From Iodidimonas nitroreducens (lineage in GTDB: Bacteria > Pseudomonadota > Alphaproteobacteria > Sphingomonadales > Rhodothalassiaceae), in NCBI GenBank assembly GCA_000710935.1, contig BAYV01000011.1, positions 88,328 through 152,327 of the forward strand: a stretch of DNA of 64,000 nucleotides, given 5' to 3'. The notes under the pieces are model-generated. The model saw nothing but the letters and a program-made list of their open reading frames with translations. It had not been told where the DNA came from and ran no database searches. Shown here one piece after another: positions 23,722 through 33,720 of this stretch; within the stretch, counting starts at the first letter, position 1, and the number at the start of each line of letters is the position of its first letter. The translations under genes and the position numbers were made by a program.

Positions 23722-26157
23722 ATGACACGCAGATTTCTGGCAACAACAGCCCTTGGCACGATGTCTGTGCTTTTGGGTTTGCCTTTATCGGGAGCTTCAT
23801 CAGAAGTCGTGGCGCAAACGGTGCTCGATGAAATCGTGGTGACCGCGCAAAAACGTCAGCAAAGCCTCACCCGGGTGCCGGTGGCGGTCACCAGCATCAG
23901 CGGTGCGAAGCTGGAAGCGGCGCAGGTCAATACCGTTGAAGATATTCAAAAGCTGGTGCCCAGCCTGTCATTCGGCAAGGGCGGCACCAATCGAAATTCG
24001 AATCTCTCCTTGCGCGGTGTGGGGACCATTTCCTTCAGCGTGGGGGCCGAACCCAGCGTCTCCACCCTTGTGGATGGCGTGGTTCTGGCCCGGGCCGGCC
24101 AGGCCTTTACCGAGCTTTATGATCTGCAACGGGTGGAGGTGCTGAAGGGCCCCCAAGGCACGCTTTATGGTAAAAATGCCTCGTCAGGGGTGGTTCATTT
24201 CATCAGCAAAGGCCCCACCGAAACATTGGAGGCATCAGCCAGCGCGCTGTTTGCCGAAGATGGGGAATATCGTGTGCGGGGTATGGTTTCAGGTCCCCTG
24301 ACCGACAAGATTGCGTTGCGGGTCAATGGCTTTTATGGCGAATTGGATGGCATTGTGCGGAATGTGACCCAGGATCGCGATGTGGATGGCTATGAACGCT
24401 ATGGCGCCCGGGCAATGCTGGATTTCAAGGTCACCGATCGCCTGTTCACAAGGCTAACCGCCGATTATTCTGAAACGGAAGATAACTGCTGTGCCGAATT
24501 CGTGCGCGGGGATGATGGCTCGATCCGGGCGCAGGCGGTGCTTTTGGGCGGGGCGACCCTGCCCACCGGCGAAGAAGATATCAAATTCGCCGCCATCAAT
24601 GCCTTGCAGCGATCAGATAATGAAAATATCGGCTTCTCCCTTGATTCCACCTATGATTTCGATGGGTTTTCGCTGACATCCATCAGCGCCTATCGCGAAT
24701 GGGATAATACCGAGCGCCAAGATATCGATGATGGCCCCTTTGGCGCCACCGAACGCGATGGTGATAATCCTGCCAATATCACCCTTGATAGCGTGGATGG
24801 CGTTTTGGTGGGGCAGCCCACGGCGCGCGATTTCGGTCCCCAAACATGGGAGCAATGGACCCAGGAATTTCGTATTTCATCCGATGATGATGCCCGCTTT
24901 ACGTGGCAGGCCGGGGCGTATCTCGGTTTTTCCAATGTGGATCGGCAATTCTCGCGCTTTGATGCTTTATGCGTGAACGATCCCGGCGGGCTGATCGGGG
25001 GTGTTGATATCGGCGGCCTGGGGGCCACGGATTTCTGCCCCACGACCAATATCGTGCTGCCCAGCGCCACGGCGGATATGACCATCGATAATGACAGCTA
25101 TGCCCTGTTTGGCCATGGTAATTATAATATCGATGAAAAATGGAGCGTCACCGGCGGCATCCGCTATACCTATGACGAGATTTCCTTCACCCATCAAAGA
25201 GAGCGGGTGGGCGATGAATTCATCGATATTCTGGGTAATCAGGATGGCAATCCCAATAATGATGGTGGGGTTTTTGCCCTGCAAACGGATCAATCCCTGC
25301 AATCGGGCAGCACAGATAATGCCAATCTTTCGGGCACCTTCTCGGTCAATTATCAGGCGAGCGAAAATCTGTTCGTTTATGCCAAATATGCCCGGGGCTA
25401 TAAGGGGCCAGCCTTCAATAATTTCTTCAATGCCCGCACGGCGGAAAGCCTTGGCCTGGAGCAAACGGCTGATTTCAACGGCAGCTTTACCCCGATTGAA
25501 GGCGAAACATCCAATGCCTATGAGCTTGGATTTAAATGGCAATTGGATCATGCGGTTTTCAGTGTGGTGGGCTTCCGGCAGGATTATTCAAATTTTCAGG
25601 CGAATAATTTTATCATCACCGCCGGCGCTGTGACCACCAATCTCACCAATGCCGGTGATGTGCGGACCCAAGGCATTGAATTTGAAGGCTCTGCCGATCT
25701 ATCTGAACATTTCAGCATCTATGGCGGGATCACCTTTGCCGATGCGGAAATCGATAATTTCTGCGCCGGATTTGATTCAACCCAGCTTGGCGGTAATTGC
25801 GACCCTCGCAAAGGCGAGGATCTGCCCTTTGCGCCCAAGGTAAAGGGTTCGGTCACCCTTGATTACGATCGCCCCGTGGGCAACGGCATGGCGCTTCTGG
25901 TGAGCAATAATCTGGTTTTCCAAAGCGAATCCTTTGGGGCTCTGAATGAAAATCCCAATGAGGAAATCGATGGCTATTATCTTTATAATGCCAGCATCGG
26001 GGTGTCTTTGGATGAAGGGCGCTATGAAGTGCGGGTCTTTGGCAAAAATCTGTTCGATCAATCCTTTATCGTGGCGACCAATGAAGGCGGGGCGGTGGCC
26101 CGTTTGCCGCGCGATCAATCCCGCTATTTCGGCATTCAATTAAAAGCAGGTTTTTGA
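23722..26157 (+). CDS. TonB-dependent outer-membrane receptor
   Basis: 811 residues with a signal peptide (MTRRFLATTALGTMSVLLGL, cut after VVAQ) and a TonB box DEIVVTAQKR right after it. The plug domain follows (about 45-165, QRVEVLKGPQGTLYGKNASSG) and a 22-strand barrel ends in YFGIQLKAGF with the required terminal Phe. The length is normal for the family. It should import a substrate too large or too scarce for porins; beside this locus a sulfoquinovosyl glyceride or a related glycoside is plausible. Two CTTATATAAG palindromes in the leader link it to the regulon. Confidence 0.92.
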   Translation: MTRRFLATTALGTMSVLLGLPLSGASSEVVAQTVLDEIVVTAQKRQQSLTRVPVAVTSISGAKLEAAQVNTVEDIQKLVPSLSFGKGGTNRNSNLSLRGVGTISFSVGAEPSVSTLVDGVVLARAGQAFTELYDLQRVEVLKGPQGTLYGKNASSGVVHFISKGPTETLEASASALFAEDGEYRVRGMVSGPLTDKIALRVNGFYGELDGIVRNVTQDRDVDGYERYGARAMLDFKVTDRLFTRLTADYSETEDNCCAEFVRGDDGSIRAQAVLLGGATLPTGEEDIKFAAINALQRSDNENIGFSLDSTYDFDGFSLTSISAYREWDNTERQDIDDGPFGATERDGDNPANITLDSVDGVLVGQPTARDFGPQTWEQWTQEFRISSDDDARFTWQAGAYLGFSNVDRQFSRFDALCVNDPGGLIGGVDIGGLGATDFCPTTNIVLPSATADMTIDNDSYALFGHGNYNIDEKWSVTGGIRYTYDEISFTHQRERVGDEFIDILGNQDGNPNNDGGVFALQTDQSLQSGSTDNANLSGTFSVNYQASENLFVYAKYARGYKGPAFNNFFNARTAESLGLEQTADFNGSFTPIEGETSNAYELGFKWQLDHAVFSVVGFRQDYSNFQANNFIITAGAVTTNLTNAGDVRTQGIEFEGSADLSEHFSIYGGITFADAEIDNFCAGFDSTQLGGNCDPRKGEDLPFAPKVKGSVTLDYDRPVGNGMALLVSNNLVFQSESFGALNENPNEEIDGYYLYNASIGVSLDEGRYEVRVFGKNLFDQSFIVATNEGGAVARLPRDQSRYFGIQLKAGF

Positions 26158-26329
26158 TCGACTTTCTATCATGGCTCTATCACGCCGGGATGAGAGGGGG
26201 CATCGTGCTTGTCCTTTTCTTGTCCCGGCTTTTTGGGCATGAAATATCTTGAAATTCTCTTTGGTTAATGGTGGAATGAGAAGTCTAGTATTTCGCCAAA
26301 CCCTTTGAATTGATAGATTTATAGCCCCT

Positions 26330-27202
26330 ATGCCCCATCTTATCGCCTGCACGGATGGTTCTTATTATGCCAGCGGGGTTTATGAAGCTGCCGCGTGGAT
26401 TGCCAACAGAACCCATATTTCCATCAAGCTCTTGCATGTTCTGGATCAAAAGCAGGAACAGCCCGATGATGTGGATTTGAGCGGTGCCCTGCATCTGGAG
26501 GCAAGCCGGGAATTATTTGCTGAACTGGCCGCCCTTGATACGGCGCGGGCGCGCTTGTTGGAAGTGAAAGCCCGCGCTTTGCTCGAAACCGCAGTGAAAT
26601 ATCTCAGGGGAAAAGACGCGCGATCGGTGGCCACCGTCTTAAAGCAGGGCACCCTTGTGGATGCCTTGGCCGAATTGGAGCGTGAGCCGAAAGCGCAGAT
26701 GGTGGTGATCGGCAAGCGGGGCGATTATGCGGCTTATGATCACCAGCATCTGGGGGCAAAGCTCGAACGCGTGATCCGGGCCTGTCGGCGGCCCATTCTG
26801 GTGGCAAACCAAACATTCCGCCCCATCAAGCGGGTTCTGATCGCTTTCGATGGAGCGGCAAGCTCGGAAAAAGTCATCGCCTATGCGCTGGATCAATCTT
26901 TATTGAAAGGGCTGGATCTGCATGTTTTATCGGTGGGGGCGCCGCGTTCGCCTATTGATCAGGCACTGGCAAAGGCCGCAGATCGTTTGCAGAATGCAGG
27001 TTATAACGTGACATCAGTTTTGCGTCAGGACAATGCCGAGGGAGATATCGAGCAGTTGATCACCGATTATGTGCGTGATGAACAGATGGATATGCTGATG
27101 CTGGGGGCCTATGGCCATGCGCGCCAGCGTCATCTGATCGTGGGTAAAACCACCACCAGCCTTGTGCGTTTGTGCAATATCCCACTTTTGATTTTTAAAT
27201 AG
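26330..27202 (+). CDS. tandem universal stress protein (two UspA domains)
   Basis: 290 residues: Usp domain 1 (about 1-160, [20 protein letters not shown]) and Usp domain 2 (about 165-290, [20 protein letters not shown]). The second domain ends with the ATP-binding pattern [20 protein letters not shown]; in the first the corresponding loop is [20 protein letters not shown], less typical. Tandem UspE-like proteins respond to starvation and oxidative stress. It is a single gene closed by a strong terminator. Confidence 0.88.
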   Translation: MPHLIACTDGSYYASGVYEAAAWIANRTHISIKLLHVLDQKQEQPDDVDLSGALHLEASRELFAELAALDTARARLLEVKARALLETAVKYLRGKDARSVATVLKQGTLVDALAELEREPKAQMVVIGKRGDYAAYDHQHLGAKLERVIRACRRPILVANQTFRPIKRVLIAFDGAASSEKVIAYALDQSLLKGLDLHVLSVGAPRSPIDQALAKAADRLQNAGYNVTSVLRQDNAEGDIEQLITDYVRDEQMDMLMLGAYGHARQRHLIVGKTTTSLVRLCNIPLLIFK

Positions 27203-27212
27203 ATGCCAAGAA

Positions 27213-27244
27213 AAAAACCCGGAGCAGTGATGCTTCGGGTTTTT
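27213..27244. terminator. bidirectional Rho-independent terminator
   Basis: AAAAACCCG pairs with CGGGTTTTT and GAGCA with TGCTT around the loop GTGA, with T runs on both strands. It lies between the usp gene and tRNA-Pro, which face each other. Confidence 0.85.
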
Positions 27245-27258
27245 CAGTTTCGATAGAA

Positions 27259-27335
27259 TGGTCGGGGAGAGAGGATTCGAACCTCCGGCCCCTGCGTCCC
27301 GAACACAGTGCTCTACCAGGCTGAGCTACTCCCCG
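27259..27335 (-). tRNA. tRNA-Pro (anticodon CGG)
   Basis: The reverse strand begins CGGGGAGTAGCTCAG and ends with CTCCCCG-ACCA, a perfect 7-bp acceptor stem with encoded CCA. The anticodon loop is TTCGGGA within CTGTG/CGCAG, giving CGG. The T arm GTTCGAATC is canonical. Total length is 77 nt. Confidence 0.95.
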
Positions 27336-27394
27336 AGAATATTGACGCAGGATCGGCTGTATAGCTGTGCTGGCCCCGGTATGCAAGCCCTGTT

Positions 27395-28429
27395 TCAATA
27401 GGCCCTTTCCACACAAAAGCGGACGATATCATTCAGTGTTTTGCGGGTATTGTTGGGCTTGAACAGGGCGAGAGCATCGCGGGCAATGGCCCCATAATGA
27501 CGGGCGCGTTCGATGGTATCGCTCAGCGCTTCATGTGTTTCCATTAAATGGATGGCATGGCTCAGATCGCCTTCTTTCTGATCCATTTCTTCGATGGTCC
27601 GCCGCCAGAAAGCGCGTTCGGTCTCATCGCCCCGGCGAAAAGCCAGAATGACCGGCAAGGTGATTTTGCCCTCCCGGAAATCGTCGCCCACGGTTTTGCC
27701 AAGGGTGGCCTGGCGTGCCGAATAATCAAGAGCATCATCGACCAATTGGAAGGCAATCCCGAAATGACGGCCAAAGCTGGCGAGCGCCAGCTCCTCGTTT
27801 TCCGGGCGTTCGGCAACCACCGCAGCGATCTGGGTTGCGGCCTCGAACAGGGCGGCGGTTTTGGCCTCGATCACCTGCAAATAGGATTCTTCGGGGGTAT
27901 CAAGATCATTGGAAATAGAAAGCTGCAAAACTTCGCCTTCGGCAATCACCGAGGACGCATGGCTCAAAAGCTTTAAAACCTTGAGCGATCCATCCTCGAT
28001 CATCAGTTCGAAAGCACGGGAAAACAGGAAATCGCCCACCAGCACGCTGGGCTTGTTGCCCCACAGTACATTGGCAGAATCCTTGCCCCGGCGCAGATCG
28101 CTTTCATCCACCACATCATCGTGCAAAAGCGTGGCGGTATGGATGAATTCCACACAGGCCGCGAGCTTGGTGTGGCGATCCCCTTTATAATCAACGAGCT
28201 GGGCACCGGCCAGGGTCAGCATGGGGCGCAGCCTTTTCCCGCCCGAGGCAATCAGATGCCCGGCAAGCTGGGGGATCAGGGCCACAGGGCTGTGCATCCG
28301 CGCCAGAATCGTTTCATTGACGCGAGCCATATCGGCGGAGACCTGCGTTTGCAGACATTCAAGCGCTTCATCAACGGAATTGACGGCCCGACCTTTTTTA
28401 TGCTGGTCGATTGACGCGATATTTGCCAC
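27395..28429 (-). CDS. ispB: polyprenyl diphosphate synthase (ubiquinone side chain)
   Basis: The GTG at 28429 is preferred because CAGGAG lies 5 bp upstream; longer in-frame extensions lack this site. The 344-residue enzyme has both aspartate-rich motifs, LLHDDVVDESD and QLVDDALDY, and GGKRLRPML. It elongates isoprenyl diphosphates to the octa- or decaprenyl tail of ubiquinone in the cytoplasm. It is divergent from the small DUF2007 gene, as in many alphaproteobacteria. Chain length cannot be read with certainty. Confidence 0.9.
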   Translation of the reverse strand: MANIASIDQHKKGRAVNSVDEALECLQTQVSADMARVNETILARMHSPVALIPQLAGHLIASGGKRLRPMLTLAGAQLVDYKGDRHTKLAACVEFIHTATLLHDDVVDESDLRRGKDSANVLWGNKPSVLVGDFLFSRAFELMIEDGSLKVLKLLSHASSVIAEGEVLQLSISNDLDTPEESYLQVIEAKTAALFEAATQIAAVVAERPENEELALASFGRHFGIAFQLVDDALDYSARQATLGKTVGDDFREGKITLPVILAFRRGDETERAFWRRTIEEMDQKEGDLSHAIHLMETHEALSDTIERARHYGAIARDALALFKPNNTRKTLNDIVRFCVERAY

Positions 28430-28588
28430 GGTTTCTCCTGGGTTCTGTTCGATTGGGATCATCAGTGGCAAAATAGGGTGCCCGATGCTTTGAAAACAAG
28501 TGATTTCGCTGTCACGGTTGATCACAGCTTTGATGGGTGAGGAAAACACGTTTATGCTGATGATTCCTTTAAAGCTGGTGGAGGCATT

Positions 28589-28819
28589 GTGCGGACCCTG
28601 ATCGCAACGTCTAATCCCGTCCTTTTATCATACGCGCAATCTCTTTTGGCGGATGCCAGAATGAGGTCGGAAATTTTCGATCAGCATGTCAGCTTCATCG
28701 AAGGGGGGATCGGGGCCTTTCCCCGTCGCCTGGTGGTGGCCGATGATGATTATGAGGCGGCCCGCAGGCTTTTGATCGATGCCGATCTGGAAGCCGATCT
28801 TTTGAAAAACGAGGGCTGA
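28589..28819 (+). CDS. DUF2007 domain protein (putative signal-transducing, small)
   Basis: 76 residues from a GTG with GGTGGAGG just upstream. The whole protein is the DUF2007 fold: N-terminal strand RTLIATSNPVLLSYAQSLLA, then RRLVVADDDYEAARRLL. The molecular role is unknown. It is in the usual position between a polyprenyl synthase and a methyltransferase gene. Confidence 0.82.
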   Translation: MRTLIATSNPVLLSYAQSLLADARMRSEIFDQHVSFIEGGIGAFPRRLVVADDDYEAARRLLIDADLEADLLKNEG

Positions 28820-28869
28820 GATGCCAAAATTGTTCTTTACGCCCATTCCGGCGGGGGGGCGGGGATTTT

Positions 28870-29679
28870 ATGTCGGCGCATAAGGTGAATGCCGAAGGGC
28901 TGACCGAAGATCGCCTGTTGGGCGGGCGCTTGCGGCTTTTGCAGCCGGATCGGGGGGCCCGGGTGAGCACCGATACCCTGTTGCTGGCGGCCTGTGTGCA
29001 GCCTTTGCCCGGCGAGCGGGTGATCGAAGCCGGATCGGGGAGCGGCGGGGCGGCTCTGTGCCTTGCGGCGCGCTGCCCCGATGCCCTGATCACCGGGATC
29101 GATATGGATCGCGATATGGTCGATCTGGCCAGCCGCAATGCCGCGCTTAATGATTTTCAGGATCGGGTTTCGTTTCTTGAGGCTCGTGTCACTGAACGAC
29201 CGGCCCTTTTGCCGCGCGGGCACTTTGATCATGCCATGGCCAATCCGCCTTATTTCGAGGATCAGACGAGCTTTGCCTCTCCGGCTGAAATGCGGGCGCG
29301 GGCTTTTATCGATCGCGAAGCCCGCCTGGCCGATTGGGTGGCTTTCTGCCTTGATATGGTGCGCGAGCGCGGCAGTGTCAGCTTCATTCATCGGGCGGAT
29401 CGCCTTGATGAATTGATCGCTCTTTTATATGGCCGGGCGGGAGAGATCGTGATCCAGCCTTTATGGCCGCGCGCGGGCCTGCCGGCGAAAAGGGTGATCG
29501 TGCAGGCGCGCAAAGGGATGAAGGGGGTATCGATGCTGATGCCGGGGCTTGTTTTGCATGAAGGGAGCGGGGCTTTCACGGAGATGGCCGATGCCATTTT
29601 TCGAGAAGCCAAAGCCCTTGATTTGAGCCGGGCGGCCTGGTCGCGCTTGATGCATCCCGGGCGTTCGCCGCAAAATTGA
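28870..29679 (+). CDS. tRNA1(Val) (adenine37-N6)-methyltransferase family (TrmN6-like)
   Basis: 269 residues. The SAM-binding region is VIEAGSGSGGAALCLAARCP and the catalytic motif is ANPPYFED, the N-P-P-Y/F signature of N6-adenine methyltransferases. Length and N-terminal LTEDRLLGGRLRLLQPDRGA agree with the YfiC/TrmN6 group that modifies A37 of tRNA-Val. It may be co-transcribed with the DUF2007 gene 50 bp upstream. RNA specificity is inferred from the family. Confidence 0.85.
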   Translation: MSAHKVNAEGLTEDRLLGGRLRLLQPDRGARVSTDTLLLAACVQPLPGERVIEAGSGSGGAALCLAARCPDALITGIDMDRDMVDLASRNAALNDFQDRVSFLEARVTERPALLPRGHFDHAMANPPYFEDQTSFASPAEMRARAFIDREARLADWVAFCLDMVRERGSVSFIHRADRLDELIALLYGRAGEIVIQPLWPRAGLPAKRVIVQARKGMKGVSMLMPGLVLHEGSGAFTEMADAIFREAKALDLSRAAWSRLMHPGRSPQN

Positions 29680-29797
29680 TGAGATGTCCCTTTATTTGCC
29701 CCCTGTTGGGGGCTAGGGAAGGGGGCGATCGATGTGATCGTGCAGCAGATCATGGAAAAAGGCGCCAAGGGATCAGGCGCCATGATGGAGTGGATGG

Positions 29798-30652
29798 GTG
29801 AGTGTATTCAGCAAGATATTGCGGCGCAGTCGGCCCGTTGTGGGTGTTTTGCGCTTTAGCGGACCGATTGGCATCAGCAGCCGTTTCAAGCCGGGGGTGA
29901 GCTTTGAAAATGCCGCTCCCCAGATTGATGAAGCCTTTTCACTGGGGGGCCTGAAGGCGGTGGCTCTGGTGATCAATTCGCCCGGTGGCTCGCCCGTGCA
30001 ATCGGCCCAGATCATGCGCCGCATTCGCGATCTGGCGCGTGAAAAAGATGTGCCGGTGCTTGCCTTTACCGAAGATATCGCGGCATCGGGGGGCTATATG
30101 CTGGCCTTGGCGGGGGATGAGATTTTCGCCCATGAAGCCTCGATCATCGGTTCGATCGGGGTGATTGCCGGGGGCTTTGGCTTTACCGGGCTGATGGAAA
30201 AGCTGGGGGTTGAGCGCAGGCTTTATACCGCTGGCACCAATAAGGCCCGGCTCGATTCCTTTTCACCCGAAAAGCCCGAAGATGTGGCCTGGCTCAAATC
30301 CCTGCAGGCGCAAATCCATGACTATTTCAAGGATATGGTGAAAGAGCGGCGCGGGCGGCGGCTGAAAACCGAGACGGATGGTTTGTTTACCGGTGATGTG
30401 TGGCTGGGCGGCCCGGCGGTGGATATCGGCCTTGTGGATGCGGTGGGGGATGTGCGCACGGTGATGCGCCAGCGTTTTGGCAAAAAGGTGAAATTTCGCA
30501 CCATCGGGGCGCGGAAAGGGCTGCTGTCCGGCCTTTTTGGCGGCGGCGGGGCGCAGGCATCAAGCCATGCTCTGATGGCCGATAAGGGGCTGGCCGATGA
30601 TCTGCTGGCGAGCATCGAAGCGCGGCTGATCTGGGGGCGCTTTGGCCTTTAG
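29798..30652 (+). CDS. S49 family peptidase (SppA/SohB-like)
   Basis: 284 residues from a GTG start with GGAG 7 bp upstream. The serine nucleophile lies in DIAASGGYMLALAGDEI and the catalytic Lys in AGTNKARLDSF, the Ser-Lys dyad of signal-peptide peptidases. SIIGSIGVIAGGFGFTGLME is the conserved third block. There is no obvious N-terminal membrane anchor (only a short basic stretch), so it may be a peripheral or cytoplasmic member. No clear operon partner. Confidence 0.85.
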   Translation: MSVFSKILRRSRPVVGVLRFSGPIGISSRFKPGVSFENAAPQIDEAFSLGGLKAVALVINSPGGSPVQSAQIMRRIRDLAREKDVPVLAFTEDIAASGGYMLALAGDEIFAHEASIIGSIGVIAGGFGFTGLMEKLGVERRLYTAGTNKARLDSFSPEKPEDVAWLKSLQAQIHDYFKDMVKERRGRRLKTETDGLFTGDVWLGGPAVDIGLVDAVGDVRTVMRQRFGKKVKFRTIGARKGLLSGLFGGGGAQASSHALMADKGLADDLLASIEARLIWGRFGL

Positions 30653-30740
30653 GGCGAACGCCTCCTTGACCACAGCCGGGGTGCTGCCTACTGTCCGCCC
30701 GACTTTTTCCGATTGTTGATGCCTTTTGTGGAAATCTGAT

Positions 30741-31625
30741 ATGAGCGTTGATGCCACGGACCCCAAACGAAGCTTTCAGGGGCTGATTTTAAGCCTGCAT
30801 CGCTATTGGGCGGAACAGGGCTGCGTGATCTTGCAGCCTTATGATCTGGAAGTGGGGGCAGGCACCTTTCATCCGGCGACCACCCTGCGCAGTTTGGGGC
30901 CAAAGCCATGGCGTGCGGCCTATGTGCAGCCTTGTCGGCGGCCTACTGATGGCCGCTATGGGGAAAATCCCAATCGCCTGCAGCATTATTATCAATATCA
31001 GGTGATCTTGAAGCCCAATCCGGCGGATATGCAGGATCTGTATCTGGGGTCGTTGAAGGCCATCGGGATCGATATGCGCCGCCATGATATCCGCTTTGTC
31101 GAAGATGATTGGGAAAGCCCCACTTTGGGGGCCTGGGGGCTGGGCTGGGAAATCTGGTGCGATGGCATGGAGGTGACCCAATATACCTATTTCCAGCAGG
31201 TGGGTGGGATCGATTGCCGCCCGGTTTCGGGTGAATTGACCTATGGGCTGGAGCGGCTGGCGATGTATGTGCAAGGCGTTGATAATGTTTATGATCTGGA
31301 TTTCAATGGCTGCGGCGTGCGCTATGGCGATGTGTTTTTAGAAAATGAAAAGCAGTTTTCCGCCTATAATTTTGAAGCCGCATCCACCGAGATGCTGTTG
31401 CAGCATTTCCGGGATGCCGAAGCCGAATGCGCCGCTTTGGTGGATCGCAAGCTGATCCTGCCCGCCTATGATCAATGCATCAAAGCCAGCCACAGCTTTA
31501 ATTTGCTCGATGCACGCGGCGTTATTTCGGTAACGGAACGACAGGCCTATATCGGCCGGGTGCGGGCCTTGGCCAAAGCCTGTGCCGAAGGCTGGGCAGC
31601 GCATGAGGAGGCGGCCCATGTCTGA
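30741..31625 (+). CDS. glyQ: glycyl-tRNA synthetase alpha subunit
   Basis: 294 residues starting [20 protein letters not shown], then [19 protein letters not shown] and [20 protein letters not shown], the class II catalytic motifs of the alpha2beta2 glycyl-tRNA synthetase. It activates glycine with ATP; tRNA recognition depends on the beta subunit. Its stop overlaps the glyS start by 8 bp. Confidence 0.97.
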   Translation: MSVDATDPKRSFQGLILSLHRYWAEQGCVILQPYDLEVGAGTFHPATTLRSLGPKPWRAAYVQPCRRPTDGRYGENPNRLQHYYQYQVILKPNPADMQDLYLGSLKAIGIDMRRHDIRFVEDDWESPTLGAWGLGWEIWCDGMEVTQYTYFQQVGGIDCRPVSGELTYGLERLAMYVQGVDNVYDLDFNGCGVRYGDVFLENEKQFSAYNFEAASTEMLLQHFRDAEAECAALVDRKLILPAYDQCIKASHSFNLLDARGVISVTERQAYIGRVRALAKACAEGWAAHEEAAHV

Positions 31626-33651
31626 ATTTCTGCTTGAAGTTTTCTCCGAAGAAATCCCCGCCCGGATGCAGGCAAAAGCCATTGCCGATCTGGAACGCCT
31701 GATGGCCGAAAGCCTCAAGGCCGCCGATCTGGCTTTCAGCGGGATGCGCCGTTTCGTGACCCCGCGCCGCCTTGTGCTGGTGGTGGATGGATTGCCTGCC
31801 CATCAGCCTGATCGCACCGAGGAACGCCGTGGCCCGCGCATCGATGCCCCCGAACGGGCGATTGCGGGCTTCAAGGCCTCCTTGCCTGATGGTGCGGTGA
31901 TCAGCGAACGGGCTGAGAAGAAGGGCACTTTTTTGTTCGCCGCTATCCATCAGCGGGGGGAAAAAAGCGTTGATGTGCTGGCGCCGCTTACCGAAGCCAT
32001 CATCCGTCAATTCCCCTGGCCGAAATCCATGCGGTCCGGCACCTCCGAAAGCCGCTGGGTGCGGCCATTATTGTCGGTTCTGGCGCTGTTTGATGGCCAG
32101 ATCGTGCCCATCGAGATTGATGGCATCAAGGCCGGTCGCATCAGTAAGGGGCATCGCTTTTTATCGGATGGCGCCTTTTCGGTCACTGATTTTGCCGATT
32201 ATCGCGCTCGACTGTTAGATGCTCATGTGGTGCTTGATGCCGCAGAACGACGCCGGATCATTCTGGATCGGGCGCGGGCCTTGGCCGCCGATCATCATCT
32301 GGAATTGATCGAAGATAGCGATCTGCTCGATGAAAATGCTGGGCTCACCGAATGGCCGGTGCCCTATCTGGGGCGGTTTGATCCCGGTTTTCTGGATGTT
32401 CCGGCAGAAGTTCTGATCACATCGATGAAGGTGCATCAGAAATTCTTTTCCCTATCGGATCCCAAAAGCGGCGCTTTGGCACCGTGCTTTATTTGTGTGG
32501 CGAATACAAAAGCCGTGGATGGCGGGGCCACCATCATCGCCGGGAATGAGCGGGTTTTATCGGCGCGCCTGTCGGATGCCCGGTTTTTCTGGCAGCAGGA
32601 TCTGAAAATTCCGCTCGAAGATCGCGTTGCGGCTTTGGATGCGATTATTTTCCATGAAAAGCTGGGAACATTGGCCGAGCGTGTGGCCCGGATCGAGGAT
32701 TTGGCCGCAACCCTTGCCGCCTTTGTGGAAAAAGATGGGCAGGGGGTCGATGAAGCCTTCCTGCGCCGGGCGGCACGCCTGTGCAAGGCCGATCTCACCA
32801 CCGGCATGGTGGGCGAATTTCCTGAATTGCAAGGGCTGGTGGGGTGCAGGATTGCCAAAGCCCAGAACGAGCCTGATGCGTTGTGCCGGGCCCTGCAAGA
32901 TCATTATGCCCCCAAAGGGCCGGATGATCGCTGCCCCGATGAAGGTCTTTCGGTTTGTTTGGCGCTCGCTGAAAAGCTCGATACGCTGATCGGGTTTTTC
33001 GCCATCGATGAAAAGCCCACCGGATCAAAGGATCCCTTTGCCCTGCGCCGGGCGGCTTTGGGGGTCATTCGCCTGATCCTTGAAAATGATCTGCGTATTC
33101 CGCTTTTGCGCCTGTCGGGTTTTAATGCCGATCTGCTCGCGTTTTTCGCCGACAGGCTGAAGGTGCAGCAGCGGGCAGTGGGTGTGCGCCATGATCTGAT
33201 CGATGCGGTTTTCAGTCTGGGGGGCGAGGATGATCTGCTGCGGCTTCTGGCCCGGGTTGCGGCGCTCAGCCGCTTCATCGAAAGCGATGATGGGGCGAAT
33301 TTATTGGCGGGCACCAAGCGGGCGGCCAATATCTTAAAAATCGAAGCCAAAAAAGATCAAGGCACGGATTGGGGCGCGGTGCAGCCCGCCCTTTTGAAGG
33401 ATGCGGCGGAAAAAACCCTTTATGAAAAGCTGGGCGCTGCAAAAACAGAGGCAGCGCGGGCCTTGGAGGTGGAAGATTTCGCCGCCGCCATGCGGGCTTT
33501 GGCGGAATTGCGCGCCCCCATCGATGCCTTTTTCGATCAGGTGACGGTGAATGCCGATGATGCGGATTTGCGGCGCAATCGCCTTGCCCTTTTGGCGCAT
33601 ATCCGCGCGGCCGTGCATCAGGTGGCGGATTTCTCGAAAATCGAAGGCTGA
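31618..33651 (+). CDS. glyS: glycyl-tRNA synthetase beta subunit
   Basis: The ATG at 31618 has GAGGAG upstream inside the end of glyQ. The 677-residue product opens with [19 protein letters not shown] and contains [20 protein letters not shown] and [11 protein letters not shown], characteristic of GlyS. The C-terminal helical anticodon-binding region is complete. Required with glyQ for charging tRNA-Gly. Confidence 0.97.
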   Translation: MSEFLLEVFSEEIPARMQAKAIADLERLMAESLKAADLAFSGMRRFVTPRRLVLVVDGLPAHQPDRTEERRGPRIDAPERAIAGFKASLPDGAVISERAEKKGTFLFAAIHQRGEKSVDVLAPLTEAIIRQFPWPKSMRSGTSESRWVRPLLSVLALFDGQIVPIEIDGIKAGRISKGHRFLSDGAFSVTDFADYRARLLDAHVVLDAAERRRIILDRARALAADHHLELIEDSDLLDENAGLTEWPVPYLGRFDPGFLDVPAEVLITSMKVHQKFFSLSDPKSGALAPCFICVANTKAVDGGATIIAGNERVLSARLSDARFFWQQDLKIPLEDRVAALDAIIFHEKLGTLAERVARIEDLAATLAAFVEKDGQGVDEAFLRRAARLCKADLTTGMVGEFPELQGLVGCRIAKAQNEPDALCRALQDHYAPKGPDDRCPDEGLSVCLALAEKLDTLIGFFAIDEKPTGSKDPFALRRAALGVIRLILENDLRIPLLRLSGFNADLLAFFADRLKVQQRAVGVRHDLIDAVFSLGGEDDLLRLLARVAALSRFIESDDGANLLAGTKRAANILKIEAKKDQGTDWGAVQPALLKDAAEKTLYEKLGAAKTEAARALEVEDFAAAMRALAELRAPIDAFFDQVTVNADDADLRRNRLALLAHIRAAVHQVADFSKIEG

Positions 33652-33665
33652 TGCTGAAAGATTGA

Positions 33666-33711
33666 GGCGGCGGCGGGGTGAGCGCCCCCATCCGCCGCCC
33701 CATCCGCCGCC
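33666..33711. terminator. GC-rich hairpin between glyS and the amidohydrolase
   Basis: GGCGGCGG (33666-33673) pairs with CCGCCGCC (33692-33699), with GGGG/CCCC inside. A second CCGCCGCC at 33704-33711 offers an alternative pairing. No clear T run, so it may be a weak bidirectional terminator. Confidence 0.4.
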
Positions 33712-33720
33712 TTTAATGGC

